Below, in pieces: positions 1 through 8,152 of a stretch of DNA of 64,000 nucleotides (within the stretch, counting starts at the first letter, position 1; every line of letters begins with the position of its first letter). The translations under genes and the position numbers were made by a program. The notes under the pieces were generated by a model. That model was given only the letters and a program-made list of their open reading frames with translations. It was not told the DNA's origin and made no database searches. The DNA comes from Sphingobium sp. (GTDB taxonomy: Bacteria > Pseudomonadota > Alphaproteobacteria > Sphingomonadales > Sphingomonadaceae), in contig CP136575.1 of the NCBI GenBank assembly GCA_035196065.1, forward strand, positions 401,001 to 465,000, in the 5' to 3' direction.

Positions 1-2
1 AA

Positions 3-182
3 CAGCAAGGCACGTCTAGCAATCATCTCACAAAGCTCATCGAGCTATCCTGCCTCGCCCCGGACATTGTCACGGCGGTACTTGCAGGCAAGCAGCCAAG
101 CTCGCTGACCACAACTAAGCTGCGCACCATGGCGATGTCGGCCTCTTGGGCTGAGCAGCGAACTTTGTTCGAAATGAGCTAA
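3..182 (+). CDS. C-terminal end of a recombinase-like protein (5' end outside window)
   Basis: A frame open from the window edge ends with TAA at 180-182. Its last ~59 residues read like the C-terminal tail seen after the zinc-ribbon/coiled part of large site-specific serine recombinases in alphaproteobacteria: an APDIV motif, then an xxGxQP stretch, then a W-xEQR ending. The catalytic domain is outside the window, so the family call rests on this tail only. It lies beside a tRNA-Thr gene, a usual location for integrated elements. It could also be a decayed remnant. Confidence 0.55.
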   Translation, partial: QQGTSSNHLTKLIELSCLAPDIVTAVLAGKQPSSLTTTKLRTMAMSASWAEQRTLFEMS

Positions 183-348
183 CTCAACAAAGCGCGAGAG
201 AGGCGAATCTCGCGCTAACATCTCCAATTTATCGATGTCAAAAAGCAGCCGAAAAACCGCCACTGGAGACTGGTGCCATTCTGGATGCGCCAAGGCGGCA
301 AATAGAAGCTGTCTCCAGCGCAACATCCAACGCGTCAAAACCGCCAAA

Positions 349-372
349 AACTGCGCCCTTTCGGGCCCAGTT
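349..372 (-). terminator. Rho-independent terminator of tRNA-Thr
   Basis: The arms AACTG.GCCC and GGGC.CAGTT pair around a TTTC loop with one C/C mismatch. Read on the minus strand, the stem is followed by a T-rich stretch. It lies 42 bases after the 3' end of the tRNA-Thr gene and fits as its terminator. Confidence 0.6.
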
Positions 373-414
373 TGCGGCGTTTATCGTTGGAGATCAGCCG
401 GATAAAGGACTGTA

Positions 415-490
415 TGGTGCCGCTTACGTGACTCGAACACGTGACCCCATCATTACGAATGATGTGCTCTACCGACTGAGCTAAAGCGGC
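415..490 (-). tRNA. tRNA-Thr (anticodon CGT), CCA encoded
   Basis: The minus strand folds as a full cloverleaf: acceptor GCCGCTT/AAGCGGC, D arm GCTC/GAGC, anticodon stem CATCA/TGATG around the loop TTCGTAA, and T arm ACGTG-TTCGAGT-CACGT. The anticodon CGT reads the threonine codon ACG. The discriminator is A (418) and the terminal CCA is encoded at 417-415. Confidence 0.95.
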
Positions 491-552
491 GTTGGCGGGC
501 GCTTACCAAGGTGCGGGGCGCAAGACAAGCCCCGCGCGGTTCGCCCTTGCCT

Positions 553-1326
553 TTATTTCCCTGTCCAGTTGCCAGGCCTTTTTTCGACAAAGGCGGCCAT
601 GCCTTCCTTCTGGTCGGCGCTACCGAACAGGCCGTGGAACAGCCGCCGTTCGAAAACAACGCCTTGCTGCAACGTCGTTTCATAAGCGGCGCTGACCATT
701 TCCTTGACGGCAATTGCGGCGAGCGGAGCCATGCCCGCGATCGTCTCTGCCATCTTCAACGCCTCTGCCTGCAGATCGGCGAGCGGCACAACCTTGGCGA
801 CGAGGCCGGAGCGTTCGGCCTCTGCCGCATCCATGTTGCGACCTGTAAGGCACATTTCCATCGCCTTTGCCTTGCCGATCGCGCGCGTCAACCGCTGCGA
901 TCCGCCCATGCCCGGCGTCACCGCCAGCTTGATTTCAGGCTGACCGAATTTCGCATTGTCCGCAGCGATGATGATGTCGGCCATCATCGCAAGTTCGCAG
1001 CCACCGCCCAAGGCGTATCCCGCCACCGCGGCAATCATCGGCTTACGCGTGGCAGTGACGCGGTCATAGCCTGCGAAGAAATTGCCGCCATACATGTCGG
1101 CAAAGCTACGCGACGCCATTTCCTTGATATCCGCACCCGCAGCAAAGGCCTTTTCGCTGCCGGTCAGCACGGCGCAACGTTGGCTTTCATCGGCATCAAA
1201 GGCGGCAAAGGCAGCAATCAGGTCGGTGAGCACCTGGCTGTTGAGAGCGTTCAGCGCTTGCGGCCGGTTCAATGTGATCAGCGTCACGGCACCGCGCGTT
1301 TCCACAAGCAGCGTTTCATAAGTCAT
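553..1326 (-). CDS. Enoyl-CoA hydratase (crotonase family)
   Basis: This ~257-residue protein has the normal length for a bacterial enoyl-CoA hydratase. It shows the oxyanion-hole motif AGADIKEM and both expected acidic sites, one in [12 protein letters not shown] and one in [15 protein letters not shown], so it should hydrate trans-2-enoyl-CoA esters in the cytosol. An ATG at 1338 is also possible. I prefer 1326 because it forms an ATGA overlap with the stop of the upstream hydrolase gene, which implies translational coupling. It is the last gene of the minus-strand catabolic cluster. With the adjacent hydroxyisobutyryl-CoA-hydrolase-like gene it resembles the distal steps of valine or other branched-chain acyl-CoA breakdown, but the true substrate cannot be read from sequence. 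Confidence 0.92.
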   Translation of the reverse strand: MTYETLLVETRGAVTLITLNRPQALNALNSQVLTDLIAAFAAFDADESQRCAVLTGSEKAFAAGADIKEMASRSFADMYGGNFFAGYDRVTATRKPMIAAVAGYALGGGCELAMMADIIIAADNAKFGQPEIKLAVTPGMGGSQRLTRAIGKAKAMEMCLTGRNMDAAEAERSGLVAKVVPLADLQAEALKMAETIAGMAPLAAIAVKEMVSAAYETTLQQGVVFERRLFHGLFGSADQKEGMAAFVEKRPGNWTGK

Positions 1327-2372
1327 AGCGGTTTCCATTCTTCATCGGTGGGAAGCGGCGCAAAGATCTCGTCGATCAAGGCTACGCTCACGGCTTCGGC
1401 GCTGGCCGGATCCCATTTGGGCTGATTGTCCTTGTCGACGATCACCGCGCGCACGCCTTCAGCAAAATCGGGGCGGATAAGCACACGGGAAGCGATGCGA
1501 TATTCCATCGCCATATTGTCGGCAAAATCCGAAAGCGCGGCGCTCTCATGCAGTTGGCGAAGCGCAACTTTGCAGGTCTGCGGGCTTTTGGTTCGCAACG
1601 TGGCGAGTTCCTTCACAGCCCAAGCGCTATCATCGCCGTCAAGGCTGGCGAGGATATCCTCATAGCGGTCAGACGCGAAATGGCGGTTGATATCAAAGAT
1701 ATTGCCAAGAATGCGTGCATCGGGCGCTGTGTCGGCAAGCGTCCCCAATATGCCGTCAATCCGTTCCACATCCTCAGTCGCGATGCGCGCCTTAGCCTCG
1801 GCCAGCGCTTCGGAAGCGAGATAATGGGTCGCCAGGCCAAGCGCGAGGCATTCCGCACCGTCGATCCGTGCACCAGTCAGCGCAAGGAATTGACCCACAC
1901 GCCCTTCAAGCCGCGAAAGGTACCAGCCGCCGCCAACATCAGGAAACAGGCCGATTCCGGTTTCGGGCATGGCGAAACGGGTGTTCGATGTCGCCACGCG
2001 GAAATGCGCCGGCTGGCTGATGCCGACACCGCCGCCCATGGTGATCCCGTCCATGAATGCGACCACCGGCTTGGGATAGGTATAGAGCAGGTGATTAAGC
2101 TGATATTCGTCATGAAAGAAGCGCAGACCCGAAACGCCATTGTCATTCAGCGCCGAGTTGCGCAGGAAAGCGATGTCGCCGCCCGCGCAAAACCCCCGAC
2201 CTTCGGCATGATCGATAATAACGCATTGCACCGCCGAGTCTGTTTTCCAGGCTTGCAGTGCGGCCGTCATAGCGTGCACCATATCGAGCGTCAGCGCGTG
2301 GATGGCTGCGGGGCGGTTAAGGCTGATTACGCCAGCATGCCCATCGATTCGAGTGAGGATGTCGTTTGTCAT
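1323..2372 (-). CDS. 3-hydroxyisobutyryl-CoA hydrolase-like (crotonase family)
   Basis: This ~349-residue protein belongs to the HIBCH branch of the crotonase superfamily. It has FCAGGDI for the oxyanion hole, [15 protein letters not shown] with the catalytic Glu/Asp region, and the longer C-terminal half typical of HIBCH relative to plain hydratases. The expected reaction is release of CoA from 3-hydroxyisobutyryl-CoA in valine breakdown. The frame stays open further upstream to 2642, but that would overlap the serine hydrolase gene, so I start at ATG 2372 (MTNDIL). Its stop overlaps the hydratase start. It may act on a different hydroxyacyl-CoA made by the local pathway. Confidence 0.88.
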   Translation of the reverse strand: MTNDILTRIDGHAGVISLNRPAAIHALTLDMVHAMTAALQAWKTDSAVQCVIIDHAEGRGFCAGGDIAFLRNSALNDNGVSGLRFFHDEYQLNHLLYTYPKPVVAFMDGITMGGGVGISQPAHFRVATSNTRFAMPETGIGLFPDVGGGWYLSRLEGRVGQFLALTGARIDGAECLALGLATHYLASEALAEAKARIATEDVERIDGILGTLADTAPDARILGNIFDINRHFASDRYEDILASLDGDDSAWAVKELATLRTKSPQTCKVALRQLHESAALSDFADNMAMEYRIASRVLIRPDFAEGVRAVIVDKDNQPKWDPASAEAVSVALIDEIFAPLPTDEEWKPL

Positions 2373-2418
2373 CGCGGCCCCTATGCCGATGCTTGCCGTC
2401 CAAGTCGATAGACAGGCA

Positions 2419-3906
2419 TCAGGGTTTTGCCACTGATTGAAATGCGAGCGACTGGATTTGTGGGTCAGCGGTAGGAGCGAGCAGCAGGCTACCCTCGATC
2501 TTTCCGTTGGCGCAGTTCCAGCTGAACCGACCCGACAGGCGGCCGGTCGGCACGATCGCGGCGTCAAGGTCGCACGTCCCGCTTTTCGCGGCAGCCTCGG
2601 CGAGTATACGGCGCCAATTGGCGTCGCTACGGTCCATTGCAAAATTCATCGCCAGATTTCTACTTTCACCCTCGACGCCGCCGGCCTGCCAGATCCGCCG
2701 CGCGGTGGCATAGGCGGTACGCAGATGATCGGATATCGGCAATGCGCGCGGGCTGGCAAAGCCGGATTTGAACAATGCAGTCGCGGCATCCCAAACGGGC
2801 CCGCTTGGCCCGGCATAGGTGCGGTTGGAGAGTGCAAAGACGCCTAGGCCCGCATCGGGCACCAGCAGCATGTGGCTGCCATAACCCGGGAAACCGCCGC
2901 CATGGAACAGCACATTGCCCAGTGTACAATCGCTGGCCGCCACTAGCCCCGCACCGTAAATAGCCGACAAGCGGCAGCTATCGCCTTCTGCACCCGGGCG
3001 CCGCCGGCTATGAAGGAGACCGCCACCATATTGCATCGCGCGTATCGTCTTCGCCGATTGCGCCTCTTTGTCGATCGCAGGCCAAGCCGACAGCAGATAG
3101 CCGATCCAGCGAGCATAATCTTCGCCCGTGGTTACCAATCCGCCCATCGCGCCAAAGGCACCATGGGCCATGGTCGGCTCAAGCGACCATGCATCATTTT
3201 CCCACCGATATCCCTTAGCCAACCGGCCCTGCGGCACATCGCGAACCTCATACCGCGTCGCGGCCATGCCGAGCGGTTTCAAAACGGTCGCACCGACGCG
3301 TTCGGCATAATCCTGCCCAGAGGCATTGGTGACGATCCGGCCGAGCAGGGCATAGCCGAAATTGGAATATTCATAACGCGTATCGGGCGCGGCAGTGAAC
3401 GGCACGCCCGCTTTCAGCATCTTGGTGAATTCAGCCTCGGGCAAAGGCTGCTGCCGGTCGCCCCATGGATCATCAGTAACAAAGCCCGCGGTGTGGTGGA
3501 GCAGATCGCCGACGGTGATTGCATCGGCCCAGCCTTTTGTTTCGGCCACATATTTGCTCACCGGATCGTCAAGCCGCAGTTTGCCTTCGTCCCGCAGCCG
3601 CAAGATCGAATAGCCGGTAAAGGCCTTGGTCATCGACGCGATACGGAACGCGGTGGCGGGCGTAACGGGGGTGCGGCCATCAAGTTCCTGCACGCCCAAT
3701 GCCTTTACGTGGACAAGCTTGCCATCCTTCACGACGCCCCAGACAAGACCAGGGACGTGCGATTCCTCCATCCATTTGGCAAAGGCTGCATCCAGAACCG
3801 CAAAGTCAGCTGCTGGTGCACTGACAGTTGGCGGGCTTTGCGCCCAAAGCGGCGTGGCAAACGGAAGTGAGGCGGCAAGCGCGGCGATCAGAACAGGTTT
3901 TTTCAT
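2419..3906 (-). CDS. Secreted serine hydrolase, class C beta-lactamase family
   Basis: This ~495-residue protein starts with a clear signal peptide ending near PLWAQ, so it is exported. Family motifs are present: SMTK for the nucleophile Ser and its Lys, YSN for the Tyr triad, and HGGG in place of the KTG box. This pattern fits the broad penicillin-binding-protein/esterase EstB group rather than a true beta-lactamase. The C-terminal ~100 residues form an extra domain of unknown role. The start at 3906 is chosen for the signal peptide; upstream in-frame codons would run into the neighbouring gene. It lies inside the catabolic cluster, so it may cleave an ester or amide form of the growth substrate outside the cytosol. 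Confidence 0.88.
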   Translation of the reverse strand: MKKPVLIAALAASLPFATPLWAQSPPTVSAPAADFAVLDAAFAKWMEESHVPGLVWGVVKDGKLVHVKALGVQELDGRTPVTPATAFRIASMTKAFTGYSILRLRDEGKLRLDDPVSKYVAETKGWADAITVGDLLHHTAGFVTDDPWGDRQQPLPEAEFTKMLKAGVPFTAAPDTRYEYSNFGYALLGRIVTNASGQDYAERVGATVLKPLGMAATRYEVRDVPQGRLAKGYRWENDAWSLEPTMAHGAFGAMGGLVTTGEDYARWIGYLLSAWPAIDKEAQSAKTIRAMQYGGGLLHSRRRPGAEGDSCRLSAIYGAGLVAASDCTLGNVLFHGGGFPGYGSHMLLVPDAGLGVFALSNRTYAGPSGPVWDAATALFKSGFASPRALPISDHLRTAYATARRIWQAGGVEGESRNLAMNFAMDRSDANWRRILAEAAAKSGTCDLDAAIVPTGRLSGRFSWNCANGKIEGSLLLAPTADPQIQSLAFQSVAKP

Positions 3907-3964
3907 ATCGCCTACGCTAGCGCAGCGGCACCCATCGTCAAGCCGGTGCGAGCGCGTTGCCCCA

Positions 3965-6322
3965 TCAATCGAGGAACAGGCCCGCCATTGCATCGATCAT
4001 CGCATCGCTATCGAGCCGGTAGGCGCTGTAGAGATCCGGAAGATCACCGGTTTGTCCGAAACGGTCGAGGCCCAACCCGCTGACCCGATGCCCGCGCACT
4101 GCGCCGATCCAGCTCAACGCCCCGGGCGATCCGTCAATCGCGGTGACGATTACGGCCGACGATGACAGCGGTGCCAGTAGCTTTTCGATATGCGCAGGTT
4201 GGCGTTCGCCATTCTGCCAGCGACTTGCAGCAGCAGCAGACCAATCGCGATGCAGCAAATCGGGTGAGGTAATGTTGAGGAGGCCGAGGCCGGAAATATC
4301 CTCGCGCAGTTCATCCCATGCGGTCAGCACTTCCGGCGCAAGCGCGCCAGTAAAAGCAATTGCAGCGTTCGCGCCAGGCGCAGGGTGGCGCAGCCAATAT
4401 CCGCCCTTAAGCGCATCAGCCTCCCAACTATCATCGGTGCGCTCAACCTGCTCAATCGCGCGGGTCGTGAGCCGCAAATAGGTCGACCCGCCATCAGGGG
4501 CATCGATCCGTGCAAAGGCGCGCTGCATGAACAGCGCAAGTTCATCGGCAAAGGCGGGTTCGAAATAATCCAGGCCCGGTTGCCCCATCCCGATCAGCGG
4601 GGTGTTGATCGACTGGTGTGCGCCGCCCTCAGGGCCCAACGTCAGGCCGGAGGGCGTTGCCACCAGCAGGAAGCGCGCGTCCTGATAGCAGGCATAGTTC
4701 AACGCATCGAGGCCGCGCGAAATGAAGGGATCATAAACCGTGCCGACGGGCAAAAGCCGCTGCCCAAACAATGGCGCGGACAAGCCTAACGCGGCGAGCA
4801 TGAGAAACAGGTTGTTCTCGGCGATGCCCAGCTCGATGTGCTGGCCCGCCTCATGTCCTTCCCATTTTTGCGGGCTGGGGATTTTGTAACCGGCAAAAAT
4901 ATCCTTCAGTTCCTGCCGCCGGAAAAGCCCGCGCTGGTTCACAAAGGCACCCAAATTGGTCGAAACCGTAACGTCAGGGGATGTGGTAACGATGCGATCA
5001 GCAAACGGGTCGCCCGATTTGGCAAGATCAAGAAGGATGCGTCCGAAGGCCGCCTGGGTAGATTGTTCTTTGCCGTCCGGAACCGGAAAGCGCTTTGGTA
5101 CGGTTATCGGTCCGGGCACTGGTCGCTGCGGAATGATTGCAGGCCGGCGCGGCTCGATAAAGGCCTGCACCGCCGCTGCGCTATTGGCCCCCATGCCGGC
5201 AAAGGGTGCCCATTCCTCGCCCTCATTGATCCCCAGGCTGGTGCGGAGCGCGGCGATCTGTGTTGGGTTCATCAGGCCGGCATGATTGTCCTTATGCCCC
5301 TGAAAGGGCAGCCCATAGCCTTTGACCGTGTAGGCAATGAACATGGTAGGCCGCTCGTCATCTGCCTCGGCAAAAGCGTCGAGCAGCGTTTCGATACAAT
5401 GGCCGCCAAGGTTGAGCATCAGTGCCGACAGCTGGTCATCGTCAAAGCTCGCGATCAGTTTCAGTGCCGAACGGTTGCCCGACAGGTCCGCCGTCAGCCG
5501 CGCGCGCCATGCCGCACCACCTTGATAGGTCAGCGCCGCATATTCGGCATTAGGGCAATCGTCGATCCATTGCTCGATCGCCTTGCCGCCCGGCCGCTGA
5601 AAGACTTCCCGCTGCAATTTTCCATGCTTCAGCGTCAGCACGCGCCAGCCGCAGGTTTCAAAGATATCGTCGAAACGGCGGAACATGCGATCCGCCGTCG
5701 TGCTGTCTAGCGACTGGCGATTATAGTCGACAATCCACCAGCAGTTGCGGATGTCGTGCTTATACCCCTCGATCAGGCATTCGTAGATATTGCCTTCATC
5801 AAGTTCAGCGTCGCCCATCAGTGCGATCATCCGCCCGGCGTCACCTTCATTCATCTGGCCGTGCGCGATCAGATAATCCTGCACCAGACTGGAAAAAGCA
5901 GTAATCGCCACACCAAGACCGACCGAGCCGGTTGAAAAATCGACCGGAATGCGGTCTTTGGTCCGGCTAGGATAGCTTTGGGCGCCGCCCATGGCGCGAA
6001 ATGTCTGCAATTGTTCGAGGCTTTGATTGCCGAGCAGATAGTGGATCGCATGCAACACCGGCCCCGCGTGTGGCTTTACCGCTACCTTGTCTTGCGGGCG
6101 GAGCGCATGGAAATAAAGCGCCGACATGATCGCCGTCATCGAGGCGCAGCTTGCCTGATGTCCGCCGACCTTCAGCCCGTCGCGGCTTTCGCGGATATGA
6201 TTGGCGTTGTGGATGATCCAAGAGGAAAGCCAGCGCAGCCGCGCGTCGATCGTTTCCAGCATGCGGACAAGTTCCGCACGATCGGCAGCAGCAGCAGTTT
6301 TGGGGGCAACAGATGATTTCAT
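3965..6322 (-). CDS. Transketolase/E1-type thiamin diphosphate enzyme
   Basis: A 785-residue protein with the layout of a one-chain thiamin-diphosphate enzyme. The N-terminal PP domain holds the cofactor signature GDAELDEGN followed by DYNRQ (~residues 165-200). A pyrimidine-binding domain follows around residue 430, and then a C-terminal transketolase domain. Length lies between transketolase (~660) and homodimeric pyruvate dehydrogenase E1 (~890). The HxGPVLHAIHYLLG and KDNHAGL regions recall AceE-like E1 proteins. It should decarboxylate or cleave a keto compound; the acceptor is unknown, and no E2/E3 genes are next to it. It starts 10 bases after the isochorismatase gene and probably belongs to the same operon. 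Confidence 0.8.
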   Translation of the reverse strand: MKSSVAPKTAAAADRAELVRMLETIDARLRWLSSWIIHNANHIRESRDGLKVGGHQASCASMTAIMSALYFHALRPQDKVAVKPHAGPVLHAIHYLLGNQSLEQLQTFRAMGGAQSYPSRTKDRIPVDFSTGSVGLGVAITAFSSLVQDYLIAHGQMNEGDAGRMIALMGDAELDEGNIYECLIEGYKHDIRNCWWIVDYNRQSLDSTTADRMFRRFDDIFETCGWRVLTLKHGKLQREVFQRPGGKAIEQWIDDCPNAEYAALTYQGGAAWRARLTADLSGNRSALKLIASFDDDQLSALMLNLGGHCIETLLDAFAEADDERPTMFIAYTVKGYGLPFQGHKDNHAGLMNPTQIAALRTSLGINEGEEWAPFAGMGANSAAAVQAFIEPRRPAIIPQRPVPGPITVPKRFPVPDGKEQSTQAAFGRILLDLAKSGDPFADRIVTTSPDVTVSTNLGAFVNQRGLFRRQELKDIFAGYKIPSPQKWEGHEAGQHIELGIAENNLFLMLAALGLSAPLFGQRLLPVGTVYDPFISRGLDALNYACYQDARFLLVATPSGLTLGPEGGAHQSINTPLIGMGQPGLDYFEPAFADELALFMQRAFARIDAPDGGSTYLRLTTRAIEQVERTDDSWEADALKGGYWLRHPAPGANAAIAFTGALAPEVLTAWDELREDISGLGLLNITSPDLLHRDWSAAAASRWQNGERQPAHIEKLLAPLSSSAVIVTAIDGSPGALSWIGAVRGHRVSGLGLDRFGQTGDLPDLYSAYRLDSDAMIDAMAGLFLD

Positions 6323-6332
6323 ATGCCGCTAT

Positions 6333-6962
6333 CTAGGCGCAAGCGCGCATACGATCAATTGCATCGCTTTCAGATATCACTTCGGCATATTTGGCCTGCA
6401 GGTCGAACAGATTGGCCTCATGCGGGGCAGGGTGACGATCACCGCAGGCATCGCGCACAACAAAAGGTGCAAAACCGCTTTGCAACGCATCAAGCGCCGA
6501 TGCCCGCACGCATCCCGAGGTGGAAAGTCCGGCAATCAAAAGCGTATCGACGCCTTTGGCCTCCAGCAGAACGGCAAGGGACGTTCCAAAAAAGGCCGAG
6601 GCATATTGTTTTGATATCACCGTTTCGCCCGCGATTGGTTCAAGACTTGGAGGGAAAGCGCCAAGCGGTGAACCGGCATCGAACACTCGAAGAGCAGGGA
6701 TTTTCTGGTAAAATAGACCCCCATTGGCACCGCCAGGTTCATAGACGACATTGGTAAAAAACACTGGAATGGCCGCTCCGCGCGCGGCCGCGAGCAACCG
6801 TTCGCTGCTCGCCAATGCACCCTCGACGCCGGCATAAAGCGGCGAGGACGCGTCGAGATAGGCCATCACATAATCGACGATCAGCAACGCCGGCCGCGCA
6901 CCAAAGGGCAAATGCCCGTCAAAGGCGCCGACATAGTTAGCGTTGAGATCGTCAGCAGGCAT
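6333..6962 (-). CDS. Isochorismatase-family cysteine hydrolase (N-carbamoylsarcosine amidase-like)
   Basis: This 209-residue protein has the catalytic triad of the family: Asp in LLIVDYVMAY, Lys in VISKQYASAFFGT and Cys in LSTSGCVRAS. The long variant with LDASSPLY after the Asp motif resembles N-carbamoylsarcosine amidohydrolases, which release ammonia and CO2 from N-carbamoyl amino acids. Its start overlaps the CaiB stop as TGATG. The neighbouring HyuA/HyuB genes make a hydantoin or cyclic amide pathway attractive, since ATP-dependent hydantoinases form N-carbamoyl products for exactly this kind of enzyme. The substrate is inferred from context only. Confidence 0.85.
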   Translation of the reverse strand: MPADDLNANYVGAFDGHLPFGARPALLIVDYVMAYLDASSPLYAGVEGALASSERLLAAARGAAIPVFFTNVVYEPGGANGGLFYQKIPALRVFDAGSPLGAFPPSLEPIAGETVISKQYASAFFGTSLAVLLEAKGVDTLLIAGLSTSGCVRASALDALQSGFAPFVVRDACGDRHPAPHEANLFDLQAKYAEVISESDAIDRMRACA

Positions 6963-8152
6963 CAGATCGAACCTGCCGCGGCCAGTTCGGCAAGGTCAGC
7001 TTCGCTTAGCCCAAGATATTCGCCGTAAACCTCAGCATTATGCTGCCCGACGACCGAGGGTGCCGGACGGCGCACGCCACTGGGCGTTTCCGACAGCTTG
7101 GGAAATGCATTCTGCATCTTCAACTTGCCGAAACGCTCTGTCTCAACCTCGATGATCGCCTCGCGGGCCTTGAAGTGCGGGTCAGCGAGCATCTCTGGTG
7201 CGCGATACACACGGCCGGCGGGGATCGAATAGTGCGTCATCAACGCGTCAACCTCATCAACAGTCAGCGTCTTCGTCCAGGCGTTGATCCGTTCATCGAG
7301 TTCCAACTGGTTTTCGCCGCGCGCGAGATGGGTGGCATAGCGCGGGTCGGTGCCAAGCTCAGGTAGACCCATCGCCTCGGCGAGCCGCTGCCAAAGCGAA
7401 TCCTTATTCGCCCCGATCATATATTCGCCGTCCTTGCAGATATAGACGTTCGAAGGCGCAATGCCGGTTAGGATCGAACCCGACCTTTCGCGGATAAAGC
7501 CGGTGCGGTCATATTCGGGAACCAGCCCTTCCATCACCTGCAGCACGCTTTCATACAAGGCCGCATCGACTACCTGCCCCTTGCCAGTGTTTTTCCGCAC
7601 ATGAAGCGCCGAAAGCACGCCGATGCAACCATAGGTCGCTGTCAGCGTGTCTCCGATCGATACACCCATGCGGCTGGGCGGCCGGTCCGGCTCGCCCACA
7701 ATATAGCGCCAGCCACCCATCGCCTCACCAATGCCGCCAAAGCCAGCCCGGTCACTATAAGGGCCGGTTTGGCCATAGCCGGACATGCGCGCGATGATCA
7801 GGCCTGGATTGTCCGCATGAAGGACATCGGGACCAAGTCCCCATTTTTCCATCGTGCCAGGCTTGAAATTCTCGATCAGAACATCAGCCTTGGCAATAAG
7901 GCTGCGGACAAGCGCCTGGCCTTCGGGAACCCGCAGATTGGCGGAAACCGAACGCTTATTACGCGCGATCACTTCCCATTGCACCTTCTCGGCACCCTGG
8001 CCCCACAAACGCATTGGATCGCCCTCACCGGGGGGTTCGACCTTAATGACGTCCGCACCCATATCGCCGAGCAACTGGCCGCAGAACGGACCAGCGAGAA
8101 GCTGGCCGAGTTCAACGACCTTTATGTCAGAAAGCGCACCTGCACTTGTCAT
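6962..8152 (-). CDS. CaiB/BaiF-type CoA-transferase (class III)
   Basis: About 396 residues with the family pattern from the start: IKVVELGQLLAGPFCGQLLGD, then ADVIKVEPPGEGDPMR, the LIENFKPGTMEKWGLG block and GIGEAMGGW. Such enzymes move CoA between carboxylic acids, often to activate a catabolic intermediate. ATG 8152 is chosen because it overlaps the HyuB stop (TAATG), whereas the longer frame to 8221 lies inside HyuB. It sits between the cyclic-amide-opening HyuAB pair and an HMG-CoA-lyase-like gene in the same operon. It therefore probably converts the ring-opened acid into a CoA ester for lyase cleavage; this order of steps is inference. Confidence 0.9.
   Translation of the reverse strand: MTSAGALSDIKVVELGQLLAGPFCGQLLGDMGADVIKVEPPGEGDPMRLWGQGAEKVQWEVIARNKRSVSANLRVPEGQALVRSLIAKADVLIENFKPGTMEKWGLGPDVLHADNPGLIIARMSGYGQTGPYSDRAGFGGIGEAMGGWRYIVGEPDRPPSRMGVSIGDTLTATYGCIGVLSALHVRKNTGKGQVVDAALYESVLQVMEGLVPEYDRTGFIRERSGSILTGIAPSNVYICKDGEYMIGANKDSLWQRLAEAMGLPELGTDPRYATHLARGENQLELDERINAWTKTLTVDEVDALMTHYSIPAGRVYRAPEMLADPHFKAREAIIEVETERFGKLKMQNAFPKLSETPSGVRRPAPSVVGQHNAEVYGEYLGLSEADLAELAAAGSI

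Noticed and set aside
45-347. Minus-strand 100-aa open frame at the left edge
   Set aside because: It is antisense to the recombinase tail over its right part, has no family resemblance and ends in the tRNA terminator area.
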